Assembly: GCA_000830255.1 (NCBI GenBank) | Contig: JQIT01000005.1 | Location: forward strand, 252,811-316,777 | DNA: 63,967 nucleotides | Source of the DNA: Sulfuricurvum sp. PC08-66 | Lineage (GTDB): Bacteria; Campylobacterota; Campylobacteria; Campylobacterales; Sulfurimonadaceae | Reading direction: 5' to 3' | Part shown: piece after piece, positions 18,225 to 26,023 of the stretch | How the letters are laid out: every line of letters starts with the position of its first letter | How positions within the stretch are numbered: the first letter of the stretch is position 1 | Notes under the pieces: generated by a model | Seen by the model: the letters and a program-made list of their open reading frames with translations, nothing else | Told to the model about the DNA's origin: nothing | The model's database searches: none | Position numbers and translations under genes: made by a program

Positions 18225-20848
18225 TAGTGTCCTTTGGGGGTGAGCATTTTGGGTGAAGTGGGAGCGACATTGACAGAGGGCTGTGAGACCATTTTGCGAT
18301 AGATGGCTTCGATGTCCAATATCGAGAGCATGGTGCTTTTGGCGCTATTTTTCTCAGGTTTGACGACCGCTTTGGTGAGCGTGTTGGGACCTGACATGCT
18401 TGAATTGTAGTGCTCGATGGTGCGATTGGGGATTTCGGGTGAGTCGTTGACTTGGTCGATGGCGATACCAAAATAGACGGGCTCTTTTTCGCTGGGGTAG
18501 GCAAGCACAATGATGCCGTGGCGTCGATGGTCGTAGGTGAAAGATTTGTCACTGATGAAGTTGTGCAGGGTTGCTACACCGATAGTGGAGTCGTAATAGT
18601 TGACCACGCCGATGAAGAAATCGTTGCTTCCGATGATGCGCGTGATAGGCTGATGCGAGAGCGAAGTGATGATATAGCGGCTCTCGATACCGTAGATGGC
18701 ATCTCCGATGTAGAAGGTGGAGATATCGGTGGTGGGTTCGTTGCCTTGGGGTTTGGCGTAGGTGTACTCGATACGTGCTTTGGTCGTAGGCTCGATGCGT
18801 TTGTGCTCGAGTGAGGCGATTTGCACCAATATGATGGCGATGACATCGTTGGTGTAGGCGTCATCGACCTTGTATTCGCGGTAGCCCTTGGAGGCGTAGG
18901 CGCTCGCGGCGTAGTAGTGGTGTTTGTAGGCGATGATGTCGGCGAAGTGTTTGGCATTGCGGACATTGAAAAAGGTGGTGTCGATTTCGAGTTTGGCACC
19001 TACGATGAACTCTGGGCTACTTGAAGCGATGATGGTTTTGTCGGGGGTGCAAAAGAGCGCGGTGTAGTTCTCTACGATGTCACCGTTGGCATCTTTGGGC
19101 AGGGTATCGATGAGCATATCGTGAAACTGTGGCGCGGCGTCAAAGACCACCCCAATACCGCCTAGCACCTGCGTGGGATTGGCGAGATCCGTAATGGCGG
19201 CATTGTAGATATAGGTGTGCTTGCCCTCATAAAGCGGTGATTTTTCAAACTCACTCACCACATAGTGTTGTGAATGGCGTAGTGCCAAGGTTTGTCCTAC
19301 CCATGAGGCAGAGAGTTTACTGCCCACGAGGTGCTTTTGGCTGGGCGCAGATACGGCTAGGATGACGCCGTGTGTATCGTAGACAAAGAGGTTGGTGTAG
19401 ACGGTATAGAGGTTGTTGATATAGTGCAAAATATCGTGCAGTTTTTGGGCATCGCGACCGTTGGATAGCTCCTTGCGAAACTGCGTCGTGAGCGCCCACC
19501 ATCGCGCGTCGTTGGCACGCTCATAGAGGTTTCTATCCATGATATCGATAGCCAATTGCGCCAAAAAGGTGATGTCGTTGAGGATGGAGCTAATGACGGT
19601 GTTGTTGAGATTGCCAATGCTCTCTTCGAAGATTTGTTTGGTGCGTAGCCCCGTCTTGGAGATTTCGTGCAGGAGCGATTTGCTAAAGGAGTTGTCTCCT
19701 GTTTTGGTGTTGGCGATTTGGACGTTGCCATTCCAGACGGTGATATCGAGATCTCGTTGGATTTTTTCCGCTTCAGCAGGGATAGAGATGAGAGCATCCC
19801 CAAAGAGCTTGGCATTTTGCATCACGGCAGAGAGGATGTCGCTTTTGAGGGTAACATTTTCGGCACTTGTGAGCGCAAAAGCGTGCTCCACAGGCACCAT
19901 CACATGCCCCATCCAATCCAGCCCAAAGAAGCCTTGGTAGCCATTGGTCTTGCTGGTTTTGCAGAGGTATTCGCGCCCTGCGAATTTGACCCAGCCGAAC
20001 TCCCTATCGAGGACGGTTTGCATCGGTGCACCGATGGGGATATGGTAGGGGTCGCTTGAGGCGATGACGCGCCCTTGCTTGTCTAGGAGTAGCACCTCGA
20101 GCGACTCCTCCTCATCGATGAGGTTGGAGAAAATGGTAGACATCTCTTCTTCGAAGGTGAAAAAGAGCGCCAAAACGCCCAAAGTTTTGGAGTCGCCTTG
20201 GTTGCTTTGGGTGACGCGGTAGGCGTAGACGAGCGATTTGGCGACATCGGGTGCCAACTCACACGGACCGTAATATTCGACATATTCGCGAGAGGTGGTA
20301 AGCGCCTCTTTGATGAAGGGGCAGTCGCTTGTGATTGCCTTGGTCTTGGGGTCTAGCTGCGCCAAAATCTGCCCGTTGGGGTCAAAAAGCACGATGTTGT
20401 TGTAGACGCTGTATTTGAGCACATACTCCTCGAAGCGTTTGACCAGTGCGCGGCGTTTGGCGTCGATTTGGGTTTTGAGGTCATCATCGTCAGGATTGGA
20501 TTGTTTGAGCAGACGCAAAAAGTCGCGAATATCCTCATCGGTCGCCAAAAATCCAATATCCGCCGTACGCTCAAAGAGGTTGCGAATGACGATATCGACG
20601 GCGACTTGCGCCTTGGATTTCATCTCGCTGGTGAGCTTTTTGAGGCGCTCTTGTCCGAGCTTGACCAAAAGCTGTTCGGTGAGCTGTCCAAAAGCTTCGC
20701 GCGTTTGCGACATATCCATGCCGATGTTGGACATCTGCCCCAAAAGTGTCAGCAAATTCCAACGCTCCGATAGCGCATCCAACGATGCGTTGTAGGCCGA
20801 AACTTCGGGCATGTGACGGATGATTTTTTTCAAATTGGCTTCGTGCAT
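18224..20848 (-). CDS. Soluble double-Cache protein with C-terminal CheW domain
   Basis: 874 residues without a signal peptide or membrane helix. Two similar sensor modules follow one another (about 60-330 and 380-660). Each has a helical lead (SKAQVAVDIVIRNLFER; LAQLAIDIMDRNLYERAND) and a Cache/PAS-like core with FDPNGQILA or YDTHGVILAV. A CheW-like domain lies at about 705-840 (STFYIGDAIYGIES...PITRIIGSNDFFIGVVNYY). CheW domains couple receptors to CheA. Cache domains are normally outside the cell, so a cytoplasmic pair is unusual. As first gene of a MoxR-VWA operon it may sense a cytosolic ligand or dock onto the array. Confidence 0.82.
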   Translation of the reverse strand: MHEANLKKIIRHMPEVSAYNASLDALSERWNLLTLLGQMSNIGMDMSQTREAFGQLTEQLLVKLGQERLKKLTSEMKSKAQVAVDIVIRNLFERTADIGFLATDEDIRDFLRLLKQSNPDDDDLKTQIDAKRRALVKRFEEYVLKYSVYNNIVLFDPNGQILAQLDPKTKAITSDCPFIKEALTTSREYVEYYGPCELAPDVAKSLVYAYRVTQSNQGDSKTLGVLALFFTFEEEMSTIFSNLIDEEESLEVLLLDKQGRVIASSDPYHIPIGAPMQTVLDREFGWVKFAGREYLCKTSKTNGYQGFFGLDWMGHVMVPVEHAFALTSAENVTLKSDILSAVMQNAKLFGDALISIPAEAEKIQRDLDITVWNGNVQIANTKTGDNSFSKSLLHEISKTGLRTKQIFEESIGNLNNTVISSILNDITFLAQLAIDIMDRNLYERANDARWWALTTQFRKELSNGRDAQKLHDILHYINNLYTVYTNLFVYDTHGVILAVSAPSQKHLVGSKLSASWVGQTLALRHSQHYVVSEFEKSPLYEGKHTYIYNAAITDLANPTQVLGGIGVVFDAAPQFHDMLIDTLPKDANGDIVENYTALFCTPDKTIIASSSPEFIVGAKLEIDTTFFNVRNAKHFADIIAYKHHYYAASAYASKGYREYKVDDAYTNDVIAIILVQIASLEHKRIEPTTKARIEYTYAKPQGNEPTTDISTFYIGDAIYGIESRYIITSLSHQPITRIIGSNDFFIGVVNYYDSTIGVATLHNFISDKSFTYDHRRHGIIVLAYPSEKEPVYFGIAIDQVNDSPEIPNRTIEHYNSSMSGPNTLTKAVVKPEKNSAKSTMLSILDIEAIYRKMVSQPSVNVAPTSPKMLTPKGH

Positions 20849-20923
20849 CTCTCTATTCCCTTATAAGACAAAGTAATACAATAAGTGCATCGATTGTTCT
20901 ATGGTGAGCAAAATGTAGCTTTT

Positions 20924-20990
20924 TTGTGACACAAATGCATCACAATTTGACGTTTTGGACTCTTTGTGTCGAACTACGACAAAATTGTCG
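20924..20990. promoter_or_regulatory. Palindromes in the divergent intergenic region
   Basis: Two inverted repeats lie between the Cache/CheW operon and the small gene at 21079: TTGTGA-N10-TCACAA (20924-20945), and the perfect 14-base palindrome CGACAAAATTGTCG (20977-20990). Both could be binding sites for dimeric regulators. The first has CRP/FNR-like half-sites but with too long a spacer. Confidence 0.5.
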
Positions 20991-21078
20991 CACTTTTGGT
21001 ACACAATGTATGAAAATTGCATATCCATCGAGAACAGTGTATGTATTAGCTCTTGTGAAATCAACTAAGGAGCTAACG

Positions 21079-21246
21079 ATGGAAGAGTTAGAATTGGTCG
21101 AATTGGATGAGAGTGGGTTTAACCACTTTGTGCACCATTACGGTGAGTGTGATGTGGAGCACCCGCACTTCAATGAAGCGCTAGGATGCCTCGAAGTAGA
21201 AGCGGAGTGTGTCGAAGAGTATGAGTGGAGCGCGTTGGTATGCTAA
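21079..21246 (+). CDS. Tiny acidic Cys/His protein
   Basis: 55 residues, strongly acidic, starting MEELELVELDESGF. AAGGAG at 21067-21072 fixes the start at 21079. A longer frame from 20926 would run through the promoter. It has three Cys and several His (HHYGECDVEHPHF, GCLEVEAEC), suggesting metal binding. It overlaps the convergent ankyrin gene by four bases. No family recognised. Confidence 0.65.
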   Translation: MEELELVELDESGFNHFVHHYGECDVEHPHFNEALGCLEVEAECVEEYEWSALVC

Positions 21247-21674
21247 ACACGCAAGAGGCGCAGAATGTCGCGATTTGCCGCCAAGTCCAGCGCGGTGAAA
21301 TCGTCGTCATTGGTGATAGAGCGGTCGGCACCTGCCGCTAAAAGCATCTCGACCATACGGGTTTTGCCACTGCTAGCGGCGTACATGAGGGGCGTGACAT
21401 TGTTGACATTGAGCGTATCGAGCGCTATGCCTGCTTGGATGAGCATCTCTACGATTGCGGGATTTTCACTAAAACAGGCTAGCCACAGCGCGGTATTGCC
21501 ATCGGCGTTGGTGCGGTGGATATCGACACCCAACGCCAAAAGCTCTTGCACGATTGCGGCATCGCCTAGGCGTGAGGCTTTCATGAGGGGTGTGTTGCCA
21601 TAGGCGCCTTGCTTGTCCAGATGGTCTAGGGGATAAGACTCTTGTATGAGCCATTTACGTAGGGTAGAGGTCAT
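21243..21674 (-). CDS. Small ankyrin-repeat protein
   Basis: 143 residues without a signal peptide. After a 25-residue lead (TSTLRKWLIQESYPLD) come at least three ankyrin repeats (GNTPLMKASRLGDAAIVQEL, GNTALWLACFSENPAIVEM, VTPLMYAASSGKTRMVEM) and a partial fourth. It is a protein-binding scaffold with unknown partner. The GGAG ribosome site is buried in a hairpin (CTCCAAAA against TTTTGGAG), which could limit translation. The 5' end is duplicated 1.6 kb away. Confidence 0.85.
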   Translation of the reverse strand: MTSTLRKWLIQESYPLDHLDKQGAYGNTPLMKASRLGDAAIVQELLALGVDIHRTNADGNTALWLACFSENPAIVEMLIQAGIALDTLNVNNVTPLMYAASSGKTRMVEMLLAAGADRSITNDDDFTALDLAANRDILRLLRV

Positions 21675-21730
21675 GTGTCACTCCAAAAAGGGATTTTGGA
21701 GGTAGTGCAATTGGTGTGCGATGGCTTGAA
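21601..21730. repeat. Direct repeat, copy 1 (ankyrin 5' end and leader)
   Basis: Covers the first codons of the ankyrin gene and its upstream leader. About 125 bases match 23236-23363 closely, apart from a six-base gap and scattered changes. The two copies flank the DUF1566 gene in the same orientation. Confidence 0.85.
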
Positions 21731-21738
21731 AAGCGCTA

Positions 21739-23073
21739 TTAATTGATATTTCGCACGCAACGCACCATGTTGTTGACACGTAAGATATCGCCTTGTGGAC
21801 CCTTGATGTAGTACTTGCCAGTTGCGTAGGTATCCTTGTAGGTCGCATTGGATTCGGGGGTGTAGCTTGCGGTGGCACCGTTGATGATTTGGGTTGAGCC
21901 TTTGTAGTTGCTACGTTGTGCCCCTGCGCCATGGACATCGTAGATAGCCGATACTGTTGCGATAGTCATATATCCCAATGCCCGTCCGAAGGAGACGTAC
22001 GCTCCGTTTTGCCCCAAACCGTCGCTATCGACATGGGTGGTGCTCGACCAATAATAGCCCCAATCGGTAACCCCCTCTTCGTTGATGAAGCTTGTTGCGT
22101 TGAAATAGGTGGTATTGATAGCCGCTGATTGGGTGGTATCGGGCGATTTGGTGTAATCGACGATACTTTGCAACTCTTTGACATTAGGGAGTCGCCAATC
22201 GCTGTGGTCACCTGTCGTCGATGCAGTACATACCGCAACGGCGTTGTTGTAGTCAGTAGAGTTGGTATCGTTTTGCTCCCACATGAGTCCTGTGGCGCTG
22301 TCGCTGATTGTACCATTGGCGTTATTGGTGAAGTTGTTGGTGCCATAACTACTATTACCTCGCACACATCGGGTGTAGAAGGTGGAGGTGAAGTTGTACC
22401 CTTTGATACGCCCATCGACAAAATTGACCCCAAACATCGTGGCACTGCCGTTCATAGTAGTCGAGACATAGTTGGTAGCGGTGTTGTACTGCGCATCGAT
22501 GATACGTTCATTTGCGCTTGTGTTGCCGTAGAGCACATCGAAATAGGTGTTATGGATGAAGGGTGCATATCCTGTCGTATCGACGCTTTGTCCTGCCGTC
22601 GTCGCACCGCTTAGACCACTTAAATCCACTCCACTAAAGAGTATGAGTGAATAGAGCTCTTTGATGGTGGGCAACCGCCAATCGCTATACCCTGCATACG
22701 ACAAATCACTGCAATAGATTGCTGCAGCGGTGGGGGTGAGTTTGGTCGAGTTAGATGTTTTTTGCCACGCTAGCCCTGTGACATGGTCAAGCGTCGCGGT
22801 GTCGCCGTTTTGGGTGACGGTTGTATAGTTGGGTTCGTTGGTGAGGGTATAGCCATCGAGCCCTTCGGTGCAAGTAGCAGTTGCGCCGTTACCAGCGTTG
22901 TAGCAGAGTGTTTGGTTGGTATCGACGATAGCGTATGTACGCGTAACATTGATATCCAAAGAGGTAGTTGTCGAGGTGGTTGTCGACGTAGTGGAGGTGG
23001 GTCCACATCCATAAAAGAGAGCCAAAAGGGCTGTAACAGTTACAATAAGGCGTCGGGAAGGGAGTAGGTGCAT
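21739..23073 (-). CDS. DUF1566 (Lcl-type) lipoprotein with two repeats
   Basis: About 444 residues from the ATG at 23073, chosen for its GAGGAA site. A lipoprotein signal (LLALFYGC) leads into a Ser/Thr linker. Two DUF1566 domains follow, each with the W-x-K/Q-T...YC...DWRLPTIKEL or DWRLPNVKEL pattern and a YYWSST-type end, closing with MVRCVRNIN. DUF1566 domains occur in surface lipoproteins and adhesin-like proteins. The role is unknown. The gene is bracketed by direct repeats derived from its ankyrin neighbour. Confidence 0.85.
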   Translation of the reverse strand: MHLLPSRRLIVTVTALLALFYGCGPTSTTSTTTSTTTSLDINVTRTYAIVDTNQTLCYNAGNGATATCTEGLDGYTLTNEPNYTTVTQNGDTATLDHVTGLAWQKTSNSTKLTPTAAAIYCSDLSYAGYSDWRLPTIKELYSLILFSGVDLSGLSGATTAGQSVDTTGYAPFIHNTYFDVLYGNTSANERIIDAQYNTATNYVSTTMNGSATMFGVNFVDGRIKGYNFTSTFYTRCVRGNSSYGTNNFTNNANGTISDSATGLMWEQNDTNSTDYNNAVAVCTASTTGDHSDWRLPNVKELQSIVDYTKSPDTTQSAAINTTYFNATSFINEEGVTDWGYYWSSTTHVDSDGLGQNGAYVSFGRALGYMTIATVSAIYDVHGAGAQRSNYKGSTQIINGATASYTPESNATYKDTYATGKYYIKGPQGDILRVNNMVRCVRNIN

Positions 23074-23172
23074 GGTTATTTCCTCAGTTTTGTCAATGTT
23101 CATGATTGTACGCTTTTTTGCACAAACAGTGTAGCTGTGATTTCGAATGCAATTACAGTCAAGTAGTAATTG

Positions 23173-23307
23173 CTAAAAAATCGAGCGACCTAGTTTGGTG
23201 GTGAGTAGTTCTAGGGCGTAGGTGCCCACGAGTGAATTGTCGTAGGCGCCTTGTTTATCGAGCGGATAGGACTCTTGTATGAGCCATTCACGTAGGGTAG
23301 AGGTCAT
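23173..23307 (-). pseudogene. Duplicated N-terminal fragment of the ankyrin gene
   Basis: From the ATG at 23307 the reading is TSTLREWLIQESYPLDKQGA, matching the first residues of the ankyrin protein at 21674, then it diverges within six codons and stops at 23173 without any ankyrin repeat. It looks like the remnant of a duplication or recombination, not a working gene. Confidence 0.75.
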
Positions 23308-23363
23308 GTGCCACTCCAAAAAGGGATTTTGGAGGTAGTGCAATTGGTGTGCGATGGCTTGAC
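23236..23363. repeat. Direct repeat, copy 2
   Basis: Second copy of the block at 21601-21730, same orientation. It includes the hairpin over the ribosome site and the leader, and ends where both copies read GCGATGGCTTGA. Confidence 0.85.
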
Positions 23364-23432
23364 TCTCGACGATTAAGTTTGCTTTGGATAGGATAGTGCC
23401 AAAATACATCACAATATCTCACGGAGCAATCG

Positions 23433-25214
23433 ATGCCAATCAATCGAATCGAAGCACTGGTACTCAAGCGCAAACGTTTTATTTTTGAAGCTTCATTGGT
23501 GCTCTCAGTCATCGCTCCTACGCTCTTTTCGATTTTCTTTATTCCGCTCTTTTCGCCTGCATTTTATTTCAATACCTTTTTTTCGAGCGCGAGTCTGCTT
23601 CTGCTTCTTTACAACCGCACGACGCGCTACACGCATTTGTTGCGCACGGCACAGCTCTTTGTCTTTTTGGCGTACATTCACTTCACCGCGACGGTGATAC
23701 TCAACGTCGAGGATACCTTCGCTGGGGTGTGGTACCTCTTCTTGGTGTTGATGGTTTTTCTGGTGCTGGAGAACCGCGCAGGATTTTTTTACAGCGCTTT
23801 GGTGGTGGCTACGCTTATACTCATCGAACAGCTAGGGCTCATTCCTACCCTCTCTCCCAATCTGGTCTCTGTACTCATTGCGGTGGTAATTATTACGACG
23901 TTGGGTACCTTTATCAACAACACCATCCGCGCCAACGAAGCCATCCTCAACGATGAAAACCGCCTCCTAGAGAGCCGTGTGCAGGAGCGCACCCAAGAGC
24001 TAGACCATACGCTCACGCATGAAAACGTCACGGGATTGCCCAATCGACACGCACTGTTGCGCTATTTGGATAGGCATGAGGCGGTGGCGCTTGCCATCAT
24101 CGATATTCGTCACTTTTCCCATATCAATGACACCTTTTCGCACGACACAGGCGATGCGATACTGCGCGAAGTGGCGCGTCGATTGGGGGCGTATGTGTCG
24201 CAGGGCATGACGCTTTTTCGGCTCGATAGCGACCGCTTCGCTCTGGTCTATACGCAATGGGATGCCCAAAATCACAAAACTGCACTCGAAAAACTACAAG
24301 CCGATTTCGAAGCCAACCCCATCGATATCGAGATGGCGGGTGTGACGCAGGCGTTTGGGGTATCGCTGCTGATTGCGATGTCGTTCGAACCCAAAGGATT
24401 GCTGCTCGATACGGCAGGACTCGTGCTCAAACACGCCAAACGCACCCACCAAAATTTTGTCGTCTATGATAAAGCGTACGATTTGGAGGGCAAGACGATT
24501 CGCGCGATGAACAATCTCAAACTTATCAAACGTGCTATCGATGAGGACGACATCGTGCCTGTTTTCCAAAAGATTTTGCACCAAGAACACAACTACTACG
24601 AGGCGTTGGTACGGCTTCGCAGGGGCGCTGAGCTACTTTCGCCCGCGCTTTTCCTCGACGATGCCAAAAAGACCCCCTACTACCACCAAATCACGCGCAT
24701 TATGATAGAAAAGAGCATGGATTACTTTCGCACCAGCAATGCCAAATTTTCCATCAATCTCTCGTTCCAAGATATCGCACACCCCGAAATGGAGCACTTC
24801 ATCATCGATAGGCTCAAGCATTTCAGTCAACCGCAAAATGTCGTTTTTGAGATGCTAGAGTCCGAAAACATCGAAGTGCCCACCATCATCACGCGCTTCA
24901 ATGCCCGTATCAAAGAGTACGGTGCGTCGCTGGCTATCGATGATTTTGGGAGCGGATACTCCAATTTCCACTACCTCGCTGACCTCGAACCCGACATCCT
25001 CAAAATCGACGGCTCCATCATCAAGCACATCGCCATCGATACGCGCTACGCTCTCATTGCCAAGACCATCGTGCAGTTCGCCCATGACCAACATATGATG
25101 GTCGTAGGGGAGTTCGTGCACAATCAAGCCACCTTCGATACCGCCCAAAGCCTCGGCATCGATGCCTTCCAAGGCTACCACATCGCCAAACCAGAGCTAG
25201 AGGTAGAGCGGTAA
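23433..25214 (+). CDS. Membrane protein with degenerate GGDEF and intact EAL domain
   Basis: 593 residues: about six membrane helices (25-180), a short coiled coil (LLESRVQERTQELDHTL), a GGDEF domain (about 200-340) whose active-site motif reads DSDRF, so it cannot be a normal cyclase, and an EAL domain (about 350-590) with YEALVRLR, FEMLESE, DDFGSGYSNFHYL, DILKIDG and a GEFV in place of AEGV. The EAL side keeps its metal ligands. It is probably a phosphodiesterase for cyclic-di-GMP with the GGDEF as a regulatory GTP site. Confidence 0.88.
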   Translation: MPINRIEALVLKRKRFIFEASLVLSVIAPTLFSIFFIPLFSPAFYFNTFFSSASLLLLLYNRTTRYTHLLRTAQLFVFLAYIHFTATVILNVEDTFAGVWYLFLVLMVFLVLENRAGFFYSALVVATLILIEQLGLIPTLSPNLVSVLIAVVIITTLGTFINNTIRANEAILNDENRLLESRVQERTQELDHTLTHENVTGLPNRHALLRYLDRHEAVALAIIDIRHFSHINDTFSHDTGDAILREVARRLGAYVSQGMTLFRLDSDRFALVYTQWDAQNHKTALEKLQADFEANPIDIEMAGVTQAFGVSLLIAMSFEPKGLLLDTAGLVLKHAKRTHQNFVVYDKAYDLEGKTIRAMNNLKLIKRAIDEDDIVPVFQKILHQEHNYYEALVRLRRGAELLSPALFLDDAKKTPYYHQITRIMIEKSMDYFRTSNAKFSINLSFQDIAHPEMEHFIIDRLKHFSQPQNVVFEMLESENIEVPTIITRFNARIKEYGASLAIDDFGSGYSNFHYLADLEPDILKIDGSIIKHIAIDTRYALIAKTIVQFAHDQHMMVVGEFVHNQATFDTAQSLGIDAFQGYHIAKPELEVER

Positions 25215-25262
25215 CGTATCGAGTTTGGGTACAATAGCGACAAAAATAGTGAGGAGTGAGGT

Positions 25263-25430
25263 ATGACAAAAGCATTTTTGGAGCCATTGGTTTTGAAGCA
25301 TGAGAATGAAAAGCTTGTACTAGAAGCCTTTTCGAAAACCAATCTCGAAAAAATTAGAAAATTTGAAAGCAAAAAAAATCTCTCCAAAAGAACGGCAAAA
25401 AGAAAGCTCAAACTTAGCGACTTACTCTAA
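25263..25430 (+). CDS. Small basic protein upstream of the GNAT-KAP genes
   Basis: 55 residues, not counting many larger alternatives in other frames. GAGGAGTGAGG lies just before the ATG. The sequence has a helical first half (FLEPLVLKHENEKLVLEAF) and a lysine-rich end (KRTAKRKLKLSDLL). In size, charge and position it could be an antitoxin for the GNAT protein that follows 13 bases later, but it lacks a recognisable ribbon-helix-helix motif. Confidence 0.6.
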   Translation: MTKAFLEPLVLKHENEKLVLEAFSKTNLEKIRKFESKKNLSKRTAKRKLKLSDLL

Positions 25431-25443
25431 GTTTGAGCTATCG

Positions 25444-26022
25444 ATGAAACGCAAAGATTTCGATAATAGCTTCTCTCTTTTTCCCCTCTCTGAAATACTG
25501 CAAATACATTCTTCAAAAACAAAAGTCAAAAAACTTCTTGAAACTTTTATCTGTACAAAAAATTCAGATTTAGAAAATTTTTTGCACAATCAAGCTATGA
25601 CTTTTGAGCGTAATTTGCGTTCAAGAACATACCTCTATGTCGAGAACGAGACAAAAAAGGTTGTGGCATATTTTACAATTGCTCTGAACATACTACATAC
25701 GGACAAAATCTCTTCCGAAGTTATTTTCTTGCTTGATGGATACAAAAATGATTCAAAAACAATACCCTGCTTTTTGATTGGGCAAGTAGGAAAATCAGAT
25801 TTATACGAAAAAGTAAAGATTGGCGAATATATTCTTGCAGATGCTGTGGAAATTATAAATTCTGCGCAACAGGCACTGGGAGGGAGATTTATTTTGCTTG
25901 ATGCTATCAATCAGTCAAAAGTAGTTGCTTTTTATCAACAAAATGCTTTTTTCCCTATCGAAAAAGAGGAAGGTCAAGAGAGTATAAAGATGATAAAACC
26001 CTATTTTGAAGTGATGGAATAG
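25444..26022 (+). CDS. GNAT-family protein of an AT-rich islet
   Basis: 192 residues from the ATG at 25444. A TTG at 25363 would overlap the small ORF by 68 bases and add a basic tail. The start FSLFPLSEIL..., then LETFICTKNSDLENFLHNQA and RSRTYLYVENETKKVVAYFTIA, is the GNAT subfamily that includes TacT-like toxins. The acetyl-CoA loop (LYEKVKIGEYILADA) departs from RxxGxG. The final FYQQNAFFPI is typical. One base separates it from the KAP gene. A tRNA-acetylating toxin role is possible, unproven. Confidence 0.75.
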   Translation: MKRKDFDNSFSLFPLSEILQIHSSKTKVKKLLETFICTKNSDLENFLHNQAMTFERNLRSRTYLYVENETKKVVAYFTIALNILHTDKISSEVIFLLDGYKNDSKTIPCFLIGQVGKSDLYEKVKIGEYILADAVEIINSAQQALGGRFILLDAINQSKVVAFYQQNAFFPIEKEEGQESIKMIKPYFEVME

Positions 26023-26023
26023 A

